Source of the DNA: an uncultured Pseudomonadales bacterium
GTDB lineage: Bacteria; Pseudomonadota; Gammaproteobacteria; Pseudomonadales; Cellvibrionaceae
Length of the DNA stretch: 64,000 nucleotides
Direction of reading: 5' to 3'
Assembly (NCBI GenBank): GCA_947487765.1
Contig: CANKXO010000002.1
Span: 434,001 to 498,000, forward strand
Made by a program: the position numbers and the translations under genes
Part shown: positions 45,953-55,949 of the stretch, in pieces
Position numbering within the stretch: the first letter of the stretch is position 1
How the letters are laid out: each line of letters opens with the position of its first letter
The notes under the pieces: model-generated
The model's database searches: none
Seen by the model: the letters and a program-made list of their open reading frames with translations, nothing else
Told to the model about the DNA's origin: nothing

Positions 45953-46447
45953 ATGTTGTTCACTAATAAACATTTTATCGCCGCTATGATCATTACACCT
46001 ATTCTTGCCTTTGGTGGCTATTTTGCGACAGACTATATAGTCAGCGAGCGCCCTCACAGCGCAGTGCCTGGAAGTAGTTACCCACTTGCGGCCAAATCTA
46101 ACTGCCGCTACCAAAGTGGACGTTGCACATTGAAAAATGGCGATATAGAAATTGAACTAACCTCTGAGCTTGGTAACAATGAAAATATCAACTTTCAAAT
46201 CCATTCAGACTTACCTCTCCACGGCGCCAAGATTGCTCTAACTTCAACAGGAAGCGAGCAATTACCTCAACAGATGCAAGCCATCGATACCGATCAGACT
46301 CAGTGGCAAACAACACTCAAAAACCGCGATATTGATAATGCTAAATTACTGGTTGTTATCTCAGTTGATGATGTGCTGTATTACGGTGAAACAGAAACGA
46401 CATTTACCACTTATAAAACCAGCTTCTCTCAAGCTAATATGCAATAA
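45953..46447 (+). CDS. Membrane-anchored exported hypothetical protein, 164 aa
   Basis: I do not recognise a named family with certainty. The protein has an N-terminal membrane anchor or signal (residues 9-28) and a beta-rich periplasmic domain with two Cys residues close together (SNCRYQSGRCTLKNGD) that could form a disulphide. The domain reads like an immunoglobulin-type fold (IEIELTSELGNNENINFQI; LLVVISVDDVLYYGETETTF). It lies between the symporter terminator and tpx, 90 bases from tpx, in the same direction. A CCACAC/GTGTGG hairpin occurs in that gap without a U-run. Confidence 0.75.
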   Translation: MLFTNKHFIAAMIITPILAFGGYFATDYIVSERPHSAVPGSSYPLAAKSNCRYQSGRCTLKNGDIEIELTSELGNNENINFQIHSDLPLHGAKIALTSTGSEQLPQQMQAIDTDQTQWQTTLKNRDIDNAKLLVVISVDDVLYYGETETTFTTYKTSFSQANMQ

Positions 46448-46537
46448 TTTCGTCACTACAGGGAATAACCACACAGTATGTAGTGTGGCAATCAATAGCC
46501 GGCAAGCCTATAATATTTTTCCTCATCCATCCTATAA

Positions 46538-47047
46538 ATGAGTAAAAATATGGCAACTGTTACCCTTAAAGGCAATCCCGTCAAAACTTGTGGCGACTTA
46601 CCAGCACAAGGTAGTTCAGCACCTGATTTCACACTCGTTAAACAAGACCTATCTGAAGTATCACTCAAAGACTATCAAGGCCAACGCCTGATCTTAAACA
46701 TCTTCCCAAGTATTGATACTCCTACCTGCCAGATGTCCGTCAGAGCCTTTAATGAAAAAGCTGCTCAATTGGATAATACAGCAGTAGTATGCGTCTCAGC
46801 CGATCTACCTTTTGCCCAAGGGCGATTTTGTGGCGCTGAAGGTATCGAAAATGTTGGTACCGCATCTACTTTTCGTTCATCTGCATTTGGGCAAGACTAT
46901 GGGCTCACGTTTACGACCGGCCCATTACTAGCACTGCTAGCAAGAGCCGTCGTTATTATCGATACGGATGGAAAGGTTATTTATACCGAGCTGGTCAATG
47001 AAATTGCAGACGAGCCTAATTACGATAATGCGCTAGCCGCATTATAA
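46538..47047 (+). CDS. tpx: Thiol peroxidase Tpx
   Basis: Tpx is an atypical 2-Cys peroxiredoxin that reduces hydrogen and alkyl peroxides with thioredoxin. Seen: the peroxidatic Cys64 in [12 protein letters not shown] and the resolving Cys98 in [12 protein letters not shown], with [12 protein letters not shown] and VLIDTDGKV-like features. At 169 aa it has the normal length. The start is ATG 46538 or the in-frame ATG at 46550. No ribosome site is decisive. Confidence 0.95.
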   Translation: MSKNMATVTLKGNPVKTCGDLPAQGSSAPDFTLVKQDLSEVSLKDYQGQRLILNIFPSIDTPTCQMSVRAFNEKAAQLDNTAVVCVSADLPFAQGRFCGAEGIENVGTASTFRSSAFGQDYGLTFTTGPLLALLARAVVIIDTDGKVIYTELVNEIADEPNYDNALAAL

Positions 47048-47054
47048 ATAGCTC

Positions 47055-47080
47055 AAGAAGTCTGCAATCGTGGGCTTCTT
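47055..47080 (+). terminator. Weak terminator-like hairpin after tpx
   Basis: AAGAAGTC and GGCTTCTT pair (with G-U pairs) around a ten-base loop just after the tpx stop; the following sequence ACTTATATT is only weakly U-rich. Confidence 0.45.
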
Positions 47081-47193
47081 ACTTATATTAAATATCAGAA
47101 GCTTAAGCTTTACTCACAAAACGGGCCTAATTGGTCATTTATAGTGATGATAAGGTAGAATATCGAATCAGTCTTAGGGATATATGCCGATTT

Positions 47194-50100
47194 ATGATTC
47201 CTGTAATCAGTAGCACATCGACCGTTCAAGCGCTTTACAATGCATTCATTGAAGACCTCAAAAATACAGGATTTGAAGGTGAGCTATGTTTGGATTATGC
47301 AAACCGTACTGTGCTGGCCACAGATAATTCTATCTATCAAATCCTCCCTCAGGGTGTTATCTACCCTAAACATATCCAAGATTTACTCGTACTTACTCGC
47401 TTAAGTTACGAACCTGATTATTGCGATATCGTATTAAGCCCGAGGGGCGGCGGTACAGGTACTAATGGACAGTCATTAACCGATGGCTTGGTCGTTGATA
47501 CGTCCCGACACATGAACCAAATCTTGGAAATTAACATTGAAGAACGCTGGGTTCGTGTTCAATGTGGTGTGGTTAAAGACCAATTAAATGCAGCCATTAA
47601 AGCTGACGGTCTCTTTTTTGCACCAGAGTTATCGACCAGTAATCGCGCTACCATTGGGGGAATGATCAATACCGATGCTTCAGGGCAAGGTTCCTGCGCT
47701 TATGGTAAAACTCGAGACCATGTTCTTGAACTGCAAACGGTATTAATGGATGGTAGCCTTCTAGAATCACGCCCTATCAATGATGCAGAATTGTCTAATG
47801 AAAAACAACGACAAGACCTTGCGGGGAAAATTTATCAACTAGTTGATTACATTGATAAGAATCATAAAAAAGACATTAAAAAAATATTCCCAAAACTAAA
47901 TCGATGCCTTACTGGTTATGACCTAGCCCATATTCGGACAGAGGACGATAAATTTGATTTAAACAGTATTCTTTGTGGTAGTGAAGGCACATTGGGTTTC
48001 ATAACCGAAGCTAAACTTAACCTGCTCCCTATTCCTAAATGTACAGCTCTAGTCAATATACGTTATGACAACTTTGACGCATCTCTTCGTGATGCAAAAT
48101 CAATTATGGAAGCCGGCCCGACATCTATCGAAACGGTAGATTCGTTAGTTCTACACCTCGCTAAAAAAGACATTGTCTGGGACAGTGTGACTGAATTTTT
48201 TCCTGTCAAAGAAAATGAAATACTGGAAGCTATCAACCTCGTTGAATACACCGCAGACAACAAAGAGGATCTGGAAGCGAAAATGCGCCCCCTGCTAGAT
48301 AAATTGAACAAGGGGAATGGGAAAAAGAAGAAAAATACCAGCCAGGGTCATACTATTGCCTGGGATGAAGATGTTAAAAAAATATGGGGGATGCGCAAAA
48401 AAGCAGTTGGTTTATTAGGTAATACTGACGGTGAAGCACGTCCTGTGGCATTTGTTGAAGATACTGCTGTCCCCCCTGAAAATCTGGCAAACTATATTAA
48501 AGAGTTTCGCGAACTGCTCGACTCTCATAACTTGCAATACGGTATGTTTGGCCATGTTGATGCTGGCGTCTTACACGTTCGCCCCATACTGGATATGAAA
48601 CTACCCGGAAACGAAAGGCTTGTACGTAAAATTACTGATGAAGTGGTTAAGCTGACACATAAGTACGGGGGTCTGTTATGGGGTGAGCATGGCAAAGGAG
48701 TTAGATCAGAGTATGCGCCAAAGTTTTTTGGTAGCCTCTATCCGCTACTTCAACAAATCAAACAGGCATTTGACCCTCATTACCAGTTAAACCCAGGAAA
48801 AATTGCAACGCCAGCCGACACGATTCCTTTATTAAAAATTGACGGTGTTCCTACACGCGGACAGCATGACAAAATGATTCAGGACGAAGCCTGGCAGACA
48901 TACAGCGAAGGTATGTATTGTAACGGCAATGGCGCTTGCCATAATTGGGACCCCAATGATGCAATGTGTCCTTCATGGAAAGCCACACGCAAACGTACAC
49001 ACACACCTAAAGGTCGAGCATCGCTGATCCGAGAATGGTTACTTCAACTCCATCGCCATCATACTGATATTGTTGTAGAAACAAAAAAAGCGCAGTCTAC
49101 TTTTTTCCTTAAACGAATTTTTAAACTACCCATAAAGATTAAAAACAGCTTAGGCAAAAACACGGGTACTTATGACTTTTCTCATGAAGTCCATGAATCG
49201 ATGATGGAGTGCCTTGCCTGCAAATCCTGCACAGGGTCATGCCCGATTAAGGTTGATGTTCCAGAGTTTCGTTCAAAGTTTTTGGAGCTTTACTATAGCC
49301 GCTACCTACGGCCTTTAAAAGATCGATTTATTAGCTCTTTAGAAGGGATGTTGCCTCTCGCTGCTCATGTACCTACTTTTTATAATTTATTCATGGCTTT
49401 AGGCTTTAGGTGGTTTATTAAAGCAACGATAGGCGTTAGCGATAGCCCGTCATTATCGACAATCAACTTCAACCGACAGTTACGGAAACGCAAAGTCCGC
49501 TATACATCTAGCCGCGCATTTAAAAAACTAAACGAAGCAGATAAAGCTCGTTCAGTCATTATTGTTCAGGATGCATTTACTCGCTTTTTTGAAACCGAAC
49601 TTGTCTTAGATACTATTGATTTATTATTAAAATTAGATTTTATTCCATGGATTGCTCCCTTTAAGCCTAATGGGAAACCACTACATGTGCACGGTTACCG
49701 TAAGAAATTTACTAAAACGGCTTATAAAACCAGCCAAGTTCTGAATAAACTGTCAGAAACAGGAATACCATTGGTAGGCATCGAACCATCTATGACATTA
49801 GCTTATAGAGGAGAATATAAAAAAGCACTCGATAAAAATGCACCAAGTATTATGCTGATTCAAGAGTGGCTTGCACAACAATCATTTCCCTCTTTTCTCG
49901 AAACCGAGGGTAAAATCTATAAACTGTTGGCTCATTGCACTGAAAAAACAAATGCAGCCAGCTCAATTAAAGACTGGCAAACTATTTTTGAAAAACTAGG
50001 ACACCAACTGGAAGTCGTAAATGTAGGCTGTTGCGGTATGGCCGGCACCTATGGCCATGAAAAGAATAATGTTGAAACGTCGAAACATATCTACTCACTC

Positions 50101-50232
50101 TCATGGCATGAGGTCATTAACAATCCTGACTTAGAGGGTGCACTCGTAGCCACCGGCTTCTCTTGTCGTAGTCAAGTCAAGCGTATTGATGGTAAAAATA
50201 TTCCTAATCCTATACAGGCCTTGTTGAAGTAA
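47194..50232 (+). CDS. ydiJ: FAD/Fe-S D-2-hydroxyglutarate dehydrogenase, YdiJ-type
   Basis: YdiJ is a large membrane-associated flavoenzyme that oxidises D-2-hydroxyglutarate. Seen: an FAD-binding PCMH domain (VLSPRGGGTGTNGQSL, STSNRATIGGMINTDASG, CGSEGTLGFITEAKL), a linked oxidase C domain (MFGHVDAGVLHVRP, YGGLLWGEHGKG), then an Fe-S part with CNGNGACHNWDPNDAMCPS and CLACKSCTGSCPIKVDVPEF, and a CCG-type region (VGCCGMAGTYG). I use ATG 47194, which begins just before the conserved domain, giving 1012 aa; the longer frame from 47131 lacks support. It converges with the HD-GYP gene. Confidence 0.93.
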   Translation: MIPVISSTSTVQALYNAFIEDLKNTGFEGELCLDYANRTVLATDNSIYQILPQGVIYPKHIQDLLVLTRLSYEPDYCDIVLSPRGGGTGTNGQSLTDGLVVDTSRHMNQILEINIEERWVRVQCGVVKDQLNAAIKADGLFFAPELSTSNRATIGGMINTDASGQGSCAYGKTRDHVLELQTVLMDGSLLESRPINDAELSNEKQRQDLAGKIYQLVDYIDKNHKKDIKKIFPKLNRCLTGYDLAHIRTEDDKFDLNSILCGSEGTLGFITEAKLNLLPIPKCTALVNIRYDNFDASLRDAKSIMEAGPTSIETVDSLVLHLAKKDIVWDSVTEFFPVKENEILEAINLVEYTADNKEDLEAKMRPLLDKLNKGNGKKKKNTSQGHTIAWDEDVKKIWGMRKKAVGLLGNTDGEARPVAFVEDTAVPPENLANYIKEFRELLDSHNLQYGMFGHVDAGVLHVRPILDMKLPGNERLVRKITDEVVKLTHKYGGLLWGEHGKGVRSEYAPKFFGSLYPLLQQIKQAFDPHYQLNPGKIATPADTIPLLKIDGVPTRGQHDKMIQDEAWQTYSEGMYCNGNGACHNWDPNDAMCPSWKATRKRTHTPKGRASLIREWLLQLHRHHTDIVVETKKAQSTFFLKRIFKLPIKIKNSLGKNTGTYDFSHEVHESMMECLACKSCTGSCPIKVDVPEFRSKFLELYYSRYLRPLKDRFISSLEGMLPLAAHVPTFYNLFMALGFRWFIKATIGVSDSPSLSTINFNRQLRKRKVRYTSSRAFKKLNEADKARSVIIVQDAFTRFFETELVLDTIDLLLKLDFIPWIAPFKPNGKPLHVHGYRKKFTKTAYKTSQVLNKLSETGIPLVGIEPSMTLAYRGEYKKALDKNAPSIMLIQEWLAQQSFPSFLETEGKIYKLLAHCTEKTNAASSIKDWQTIFEKLGHQLEVVNVGCCGMAGTYGHEKNNVETSKHIYSLSWHEVINNPDLEGALVATGFSCRSQVKRIDGKNIPNPIQALLK

Positions 50233-50256
50233 GAGTTCATTTGCATGTTAAGCTTC

Positions 50257-51606
50257 TCAAACACCACGATCGGAAGAACTATTCCAATAATTTTCTAAAG
50301 AAGATGGTACAACCGGATAAATTGTAGATGCGTAAACATCAACAAATACTTTATATTTAACTGCAATTTCATTTGAATACTTAGAAGAATAAGCGCTTGC
50401 TGAATTATAAAAACTGTTAACTCTATAAATAACTTCCTCCAACATTAACCGAGTGTGTTCTATTTCATTATAGAGCTGTGAAGATCCTTCTCCATTTAAC
50501 GTATGTAGCCATTCTATATAAGATGACTCCTGTAACCCAGAACTAGCAATAACAACAGACAAATTATCATAATCTCTTTGTAGCTTAACAACATCTTTAT
50601 CATTGTCCTCAACGATAATACCACGGTGTATTTGACCAATAATATCCATAAGTTTATTAATAAAAAGTTGTTGCTGATAAGTATATTCAATTAAATCTCT
50701 AAGTGTATCTACATCAATATCTTTATTAACTGAAGGCTCAACCTCTTTTAATATTTGTAGTACGTCAGACAATACTTCATCAGGATAGCTGTGAGTATTC
50801 ATTTGAACAATAGGGTACACGTCATTTAAGCTACGATTAAGTGGTCTAAATTTTTTACGGTAAATCGCAATAATATCGTCTAGCAAACCAATTAATAGAC
50901 CTAGATCACTGATAGATTCTCCTGATTTACTTGACGGATAACCTGAACCATCCATATTCTCATGATGATCTAGAATCGCTTTACGAGCCTCAATAGGAAA
51001 CCCTTTAATATACTTAAGCATTTTATATGCAATAATTGGATGTAATTGCATTTGACGCCATTCACTGCCTGTTAGACAACCTGCTTTATTACGCACCTTT
51101 CGACTAATAAATAACAAGCCTATATCATGCATTAAAGCCGCTAAAAATGTTATTTCAGACTCTTCCTGTGATTTTTTTGATATGACACAACTAATATATG
51201 CAAGATAGGCCGAGACAAGAGATTGATCGAATAACTGAGGCATTTCAATAGAAAAAGCCGTAAGAATTTCGTCTAACACGGGATAAGCAACTAAACTGCC
51301 ACAACATTTTTTTAGGCCATTTGAGTTATTAAACTTCTCATCAATAGCTAAAAAGGAACTATCGCTTTCAACTAATTTTTTAATTTTTCGATAAATGTTA
51401 TCTGAGGAAACTTTATTAGAAAAACAAACAGCCTCTTCCAATGAAACAAGCAAAGTAGATGTGCGTAAATCATTATAGAGTTCAGTCGTAATTAAGCCAC
51501 CCGCTTTTACGATAGGGTAACCTTTGTCGTTTTCAATATCGACTGTAGCAATAAGATCAACCCGACCACAAATTAGAGCATACAGGTGTTTCATGTACTT
51601 TTTCAT
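50257..51606 (-). CDS. HD-GYP domain protein with altered HD motif
   Basis: The 449-aa protein has an N-terminal DUF3391-like or unrelated region (about 1-120) and an HD-GYP domain: LAALMHDIGLLF near residues 153-164 and HHENMDGSGYP near 217-227. Such domains usually hydrolyse cyclic di-GMP. Here the HDIGK lysine is Leu, while the GYP element is intact. A helical C-terminal region of about 150 residues has no recognised domain. It is convergent with ydiJ (24 bases). It may act with the degenerate GGDEF regulator, but that is only inference. Confidence 0.85.
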   Translation of the reverse strand: MKKYMKHLYALICGRVDLIATVDIENDKGYPIVKAGGLITTELYNDLRTSTLLVSLEEAVCFSNKVSSDNIYRKIKKLVESDSSFLAIDEKFNNSNGLKKCCGSLVAYPVLDEILTAFSIEMPQLFDQSLVSAYLAYISCVISKKSQEESEITFLAALMHDIGLLFISRKVRNKAGCLTGSEWRQMQLHPIIAYKMLKYIKGFPIEARKAILDHHENMDGSGYPSSKSGESISDLGLLIGLLDDIIAIYRKKFRPLNRSLNDVYPIVQMNTHSYPDEVLSDVLQILKEVEPSVNKDIDVDTLRDLIEYTYQQQLFINKLMDIIGQIHRGIIVEDNDKDVVKLQRDYDNLSVVIASSGLQESSYIEWLHTLNGEGSSQLYNEIEHTRLMLEEVIYRVNSFYNSASAYSSKYSNEIAVKYKVFVDVYASTIYPVVPSSLENYWNSSSDRGV

Positions 51607-51829
51607 AATGAAAAATTAAGCACTAACATAATCATAAAAATAGACTCTTTACTTCAAAGAATAAAATATTATCTAAGCTTTACAAGGTATTCATTAAAGT
51701 ATCTAAGAAATAAATATTAACTTAAGTATAGTATATAGAAAGCTATTAATTATGGTACGCAGGAAGACACAGAAAAGGATATTCAGAGAATATATGACGT
51801 CAAAATCATCATAATTTCACATAACTTTT

Positions 51830-52396
51830 TCATTTTTCGAGTTGGTGTACAAGTTCTCCACCTAGCGCAGTTATTTTCATTTGAAGCTTTTCATCTTTCA
51901 ATCCACCGGCTTCATCAAAAGCCTGAAAAGCACTAGGTACGGCTTGCTGATCTGGCAATACAGTTACACCGATATTCCCTAATAGCATTCTTAGAAACAC
52001 CAAGCCCCGCAATCCACCTAAACCACCAGGAGAAGTAGCCATTATGGCTGCATATTTTCCTTTATAAGCAATTAATGGAGCTTCGTTTTCCTCGGTCGCT
52101 CGCGAGGCCCAATCAATCGCATTTTTTAACAGTGGGCTAAAAGCACTATTATATTCAGGAGAAGCTATCAACAAGCCATCATGTTCTATAAGCAATTGCT
52201 TAAAGGCATGAGCAGTTTCTGGCATGCCTTTTTCGGCTTCTAAATCTTGGTCAAACAAAGGCATTGGGTAGTCAGCTAAATCAATAATAGTGACTTCAGC
52301 ACCAGCTTGGCGAGCTCCTTCTGCTGCAATAGTAACTAGTTTTTTATTAAACGATTCTTTCCGTGCACTGCCCGCGAACGCTAATATTTTTCTCAT
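51830..52396 (-). CDS. NADPH-dependent FMN reductase family protein
   Basis: This 188-aa flavodoxin-like oxidoreductase has the family start FAGSARKESFNKKLV, which binds the FMN phosphate, and ASPEYNSAFSPLLKNAIDW plus PGGLGGLRGL. These match the ChrR/YieF-type quinone and chromate reductases (COG0431). It would reduce quinones or nitro/metal compounds with NAD(P)H and protect against redox stress. It lies 26 bases downstream of tilS on the same strand. Confidence 0.92.
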   Translation of the reverse strand: MRKILAFAGSARKESFNKKLVTIAAEGARQAGAEVTIIDLADYPMPLFDQDLEAEKGMPETAHAFKQLLIEHDGLLIASPEYNSAFSPLLKNAIDWASRATEENEAPLIAYKGKYAAIMATSPGGLGGLRGLVFLRMLLGNIGVTVLPDQQAVPSAFQAFDEAGGLKDEKLQMKITALGGELVHQLEK

Positions 52397-52422
52397 AATA
52401 TTACCCCATAAATTAATTTACA

Positions 52423-53793
52423 TTAACCCTTATTATTTAATATCCAGTTTAATTGAATTCCAGCTTCATTTTTCTTCGCAACAAATTCGTCACAAACCCA
52501 TAGGTCGCCAACAGCCGCCAAACAGTCATCGACATAAATTAAAGGAATACGATCTCTTAACCACGTTTCCAACTGGTACTCTTGTAATAGCTTCTTTACA
52601 AGCTGAGAGTTCGCTCGACCAGCAGGTGTGCAACGCTCTCCCCCTTTACGCCAACGAACACTCACAGTTTTACCTAATTTTTCTCTATTTAATACTTTTA
52701 CTGAAGTAGCATCAGACAAATCAGAAGTAATAGACTTAGCATCTAAATTCCCAGCAACATCTAAATCGATACACTGCTGTAAATCCCATTCAATAATATC
52801 ATTGGGAGGAGCAAAAGGACTTAACGAGTGCATTAAATAAAAACGTTGATTAAATTGACGACATTCATAATTGCTCCATGTCACTATAGCAGAAGTCAAC
52901 ATTGCGTTAGAGCTGAAAAATTGTTCATGAATCTGCTGTAATTGTTGACCGTTCGGTAGAGTAATACCCTTACTCTCACACCAAAACCGCAGCACATTAT
53001 TGATACGTTCTTGGTCGAGTGTTTTGCATTTTTTCCAGTCTAGGCTAAATCCATAACGCTCTGTACGTTCGTCTAGCTGTTGAAGATCCAATTCAGCTAA
53101 ATCATTTAATAATTGTTGAGCTTTCTGTAATCTCACCGCTGTTTTGGCAAGCTGATTTTTCGCCTGCTGCCAACGCTGAGTCAATAACGGCATGATTTGA
53201 TGACGCAAGTAATTGCGATCAAACTCTATTGATTCGTTGCTTTCATCATCAACCCAACGTATGTGGTTATCTTCAATATACTCAGCTAGCTGTTCACGGC
53301 TACAATTTAAAAAAGGTCGGGATAAAAAGCCTTTCCCTAGTGGACGCTCATATGGCATTGCACCTAAACCCAACACGCCGGCACCACGAAACAATCTAAG
53401 CAGAAAAGTCTCGGCCTGATCATCTGAGTGATGAGCCATCAACAAGCAATCATCTTCTTGAAGAAAACGTTCAAATACATCATATCGCGCTTTTCTAGCA
53501 GCTGCCTCTACTCCCTGCCCTTTTTGCTGTAATTCAACAACGTGAGGAAAAAAGTCGACATCACATTGATCCGCCTGTTGCTGGCAATGCTTCTGCCATG
53601 TATCAGCAAATGGGGATAACTGATGATTAACATGTAATGCACAAACAACCCTTGGACATGACAGGTTATTATTTACCTTCGCCACAACATGTAACAATGC
53701 GGTAGAATCCAGACCACCACTGTAAGCAATTACCCAGCGTTTGATATCAGGTTTAGACTGCAACTGCGCTAGCATATGTGATTCAAGAGACAT
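52423..53793 (-). CDS. tilS: tRNA(Ile)-lysidine synthase TilS
   Basis: TilS converts cytidine 34 of tRNA-Ile(CAU) to lysidine, using ATP and lysine, allowing AUA decoding; it is essential in most bacteria. Seen: the PP-loop SGGLDSTALLH (residues 25-35), HVNHQLSPFADTWQKHCQQ, the AHHSDDQAETFLLRL motif, and the C-terminal RWRKGGERCTPAGR substrate-binding domain. Length 456 aa is typical of gammaproteobacterial TilS. Confidence 0.96.
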   Translation of the reverse strand: MSLESHMLAQLQSKPDIKRWVIAYSGGLDSTALLHVVAKVNNNLSCPRVVCALHVNHQLSPFADTWQKHCQQQADQCDVDFFPHVVELQQKGQGVEAAARKARYDVFERFLQEDDCLLMAHHSDDQAETFLLRLFRGAGVLGLGAMPYERPLGKGFLSRPFLNCSREQLAEYIEDNHIRWVDDESNESIEFDRNYLRHQIMPLLTQRWQQAKNQLAKTAVRLQKAQQLLNDLAELDLQQLDERTERYGFSLDWKKCKTLDQERINNVLRFWCESKGITLPNGQQLQQIHEQFFSSNAMLTSAIVTWSNYECRQFNQRFYLMHSLSPFAPPNDIIEWDLQQCIDLDVAGNLDAKSITSDLSDATSVKVLNREKLGKTVSVRWRKGGERCTPAGRANSQLVKKLLQEYQLETWLRDRIPLIYVDDCLAAVGDLWVCDEFVAKKNEAGIQLNWILNNKG

Positions 53794-53906
53794 AAAATAA
53801 TAGAACTAGAATTTGGTAATAATATTCAAAAACAATAAATAGGATATGAGCAGAAATTATTCTGCACAACTATCTATCACAGAACATCCTATACTACAGG
53901 GCCTCT

Positions 53907-55949
53907 ATGACAAAGCAAACACTCCCTTATGGCAGCTGGCCATCAACCATCACAAGCCAGTTGTTAACTCAAGGAATGTCACAATTAAATGAACCCCAGT
54001 TGAGCGGTGAAAATTGCTATTGGTTGGAATCACTGCCAGAGGAAAAAGGGCGTACCGCTATTATGTGTCAATGTGCTGATGGTTCTCGATACGCTGAAGG
54101 CTCTCAATATAGCATTACACCCGATAGCGTTAATGTCCGTACTCGCGCTCATGAATATGGAGGCGGGAGTTACCATATCCACAAAGACACTGTGTATTTT
54201 ATAGATGATAGCGATCAACGCATCTATCAACTTCCGATCAATAAAAATAGTAATGAGGCAACGTCTCCCAAACCTCTGACCCCGGAAGGTAACTATCGCT
54301 ATGCAGACTTTTGTATCGATGATGAACGCCAACAATTAATTTGTGTATGCGAAATTCATAAAGAAGGGGGTAATGAACCTGAAAACTGTATTATCTCCGT
54401 CCAGTTAGATGGCTCGTCAACCACTGCTTTTAGTGTTTTAGTCTTTGGCAATGATTTTTATTCTAATCCACGGGTCTCGCCTGATGGCACCTATATCAGC
54501 TGGCTTACTTGGCAGCATCCCAATATGCCTTGGGACAATAGTGAGTGCTGGATCGCAGAATTCAGTTCTTTTGGCTTACTTCACAAACAGCATAAAGTCG
54601 CTGGAGGTGTAGGCGATAGCAATGATAATAGCAGCCGCAATGAATCCGTCTTTCAACCACAATGGTCCCCTACTGGCGAACTGTTTTTTGTTTCTGACCG
54701 CAACAATTGGTGGAATATTTACCGCTACAACCCAAGCACTAAATCAACAAGCACCCTTTTATCAATGGACGCAGAGTTTGCCACGCCACAATGGGTATTT
54801 GGCATGTCCACCTATGGGTTTCTTAATAGCTTTACAATTTTTTGCTGCTATACCCAGAAGGGTCGATGGTTCGCGGCCACTATCGATATACTCAGCGGGC
54901 ATTTTACGCCGGTAGAACTACCTTATACCGGCATACAATCTATTCATTGCAATGATGAAACCGATACGACTATTTTTATTGCCGCCGACGAGAAACAGCT
55001 AACGTCAATTGTTAAATGGCATGTCGATACTCAGCAGAATAAAAATACATTCGATGTGATTGCAAAAAGTGGTGACTTAACAATAGCAACGGATGAAATA
55101 TCAGCACCTAAAGCAATCACGTTTAAAAACAGCCAAGATCAAGATGTCCACGGCTTTTATTATCCTCCACATAATCAATATCATGAAGGCTCAAAAGGCA
55201 CATTACCGCCTTTATTGGTGATGTGCCATGGAGGACCTACAGGTGCAACCAGTGCTACCTTCAATTTGAAAATTCAATATTGGACTAATCGTGGTTTCGC
55301 CGTTTTCGACATTAATTACAGCGGCAGTACAGGTTATGGTCGCGCCTACCGCGACCGTTTAAAAGGTCAGTGGGGTGTACTGGATGTCGATGATATCTGT
55401 GCAGGTGCAGATTATTTAGTCCAAGAAGGCTGGGTAGATCCACAACGAGTTGCTGTGCGAGGTAGTAGTGCTGGCGGCTATTCCGTATTGGCAGCACTTA
55501 CCTTTCGCAATAATTTTAAAGCTGGCGCCAGCTTATATGGTATTGGTGACTTAAATTTACTGGCTGAAGATACTCATAAATTTGAGTCTCGTTATCTAGA
55601 TCAGCTTATAGGCCCCTACCCTCAAGAAAAGGCGCTATATAACGAACGCTCACCTCTACATCATGTCGAACAACTCCAATGTCCGGTAATATTTTTACAA
55701 GGTTTGGCAGATAAGGTGGTGCCACCCAATCAAGCAGAAGCCATGGTTGCTGCATTAACCGAAAAAAATATTCCTGTGGCTCATGTCACCTTCCCTGAAG
55801 AAGGCCACGGCTTTCGGCAAGCTGAAAATATCCGTTATGCTCTAGATGTAGAGTATGCGTTTTATGCCAACATTTTCAATTTAGAGACAAAAGAAACATT
55901 ACCTGAAGTCCCTTTTGTTACCAAGCGCACTCAGAAGGAAACACGTTAA
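53907..55949 (+). CDS. S9-family serine peptidase (prolyl-oligopeptidase type)
   Basis: The 680-aa protein has an N-terminal beta-propeller (WD40-like PD40 repeats, e.g. QPQWSPTGELFFVSDRNN) and a C-terminal alpha/beta hydrolase domain. The catalytic Ser521 sits in RGSSAGGYS, the Asp in QGLADKVVPP and the His in EEGHGFR. This is the layout of dipeptidyl- or acylaminoacyl-peptidases of the S9C/DPP type. No signal peptide is seen, so it is likely cytosolic. Its stop overlaps the greB start by one base (TAATG). Confidence 0.94.
   Translation: MTKQTLPYGSWPSTITSQLLTQGMSQLNEPQLSGENCYWLESLPEEKGRTAIMCQCADGSRYAEGSQYSITPDSVNVRTRAHEYGGGSYHIHKDTVYFIDDSDQRIYQLPINKNSNEATSPKPLTPEGNYRYADFCIDDERQQLICVCEIHKEGGNEPENCIISVQLDGSSTTAFSVLVFGNDFYSNPRVSPDGTYISWLTWQHPNMPWDNSECWIAEFSSFGLLHKQHKVAGGVGDSNDNSSRNESVFQPQWSPTGELFFVSDRNNWWNIYRYNPSTKSTSTLLSMDAEFATPQWVFGMSTYGFLNSFTIFCCYTQKGRWFAATIDILSGHFTPVELPYTGIQSIHCNDETDTTIFIAADEKQLTSIVKWHVDTQQNKNTFDVIAKSGDLTIATDEISAPKAITFKNSQDQDVHGFYYPPHNQYHEGSKGTLPPLLVMCHGGPTGATSATFNLKIQYWTNRGFAVFDINYSGSTGYGRAYRDRLKGQWGVLDVDDICAGADYLVQEGWVDPQRVAVRGSSAGGYSVLAALTFRNNFKAGASLYGIGDLNLLAEDTHKFESRYLDQLIGPYPQEKALYNERSPLHHVEQLQCPVIFLQGLADKVVPPNQAEAMVAALTEKNIPVAHVTFPEEGHGFRQAENIRYALDVEYAFYANIFNLETKETLPEVPFVTKRTQKETR

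Noticed and set aside
46460-46500. CCACAC/GTGTGG hairpin as terminator before tpx
   Set aside because: The stem is only six base pairs and no U-run follows.
47131-47193. Longer N-terminus for YdiJ
   Set aside because: The extra 21 residues precede the conserved domain and lack a ribosome site; the next ATG is better placed.
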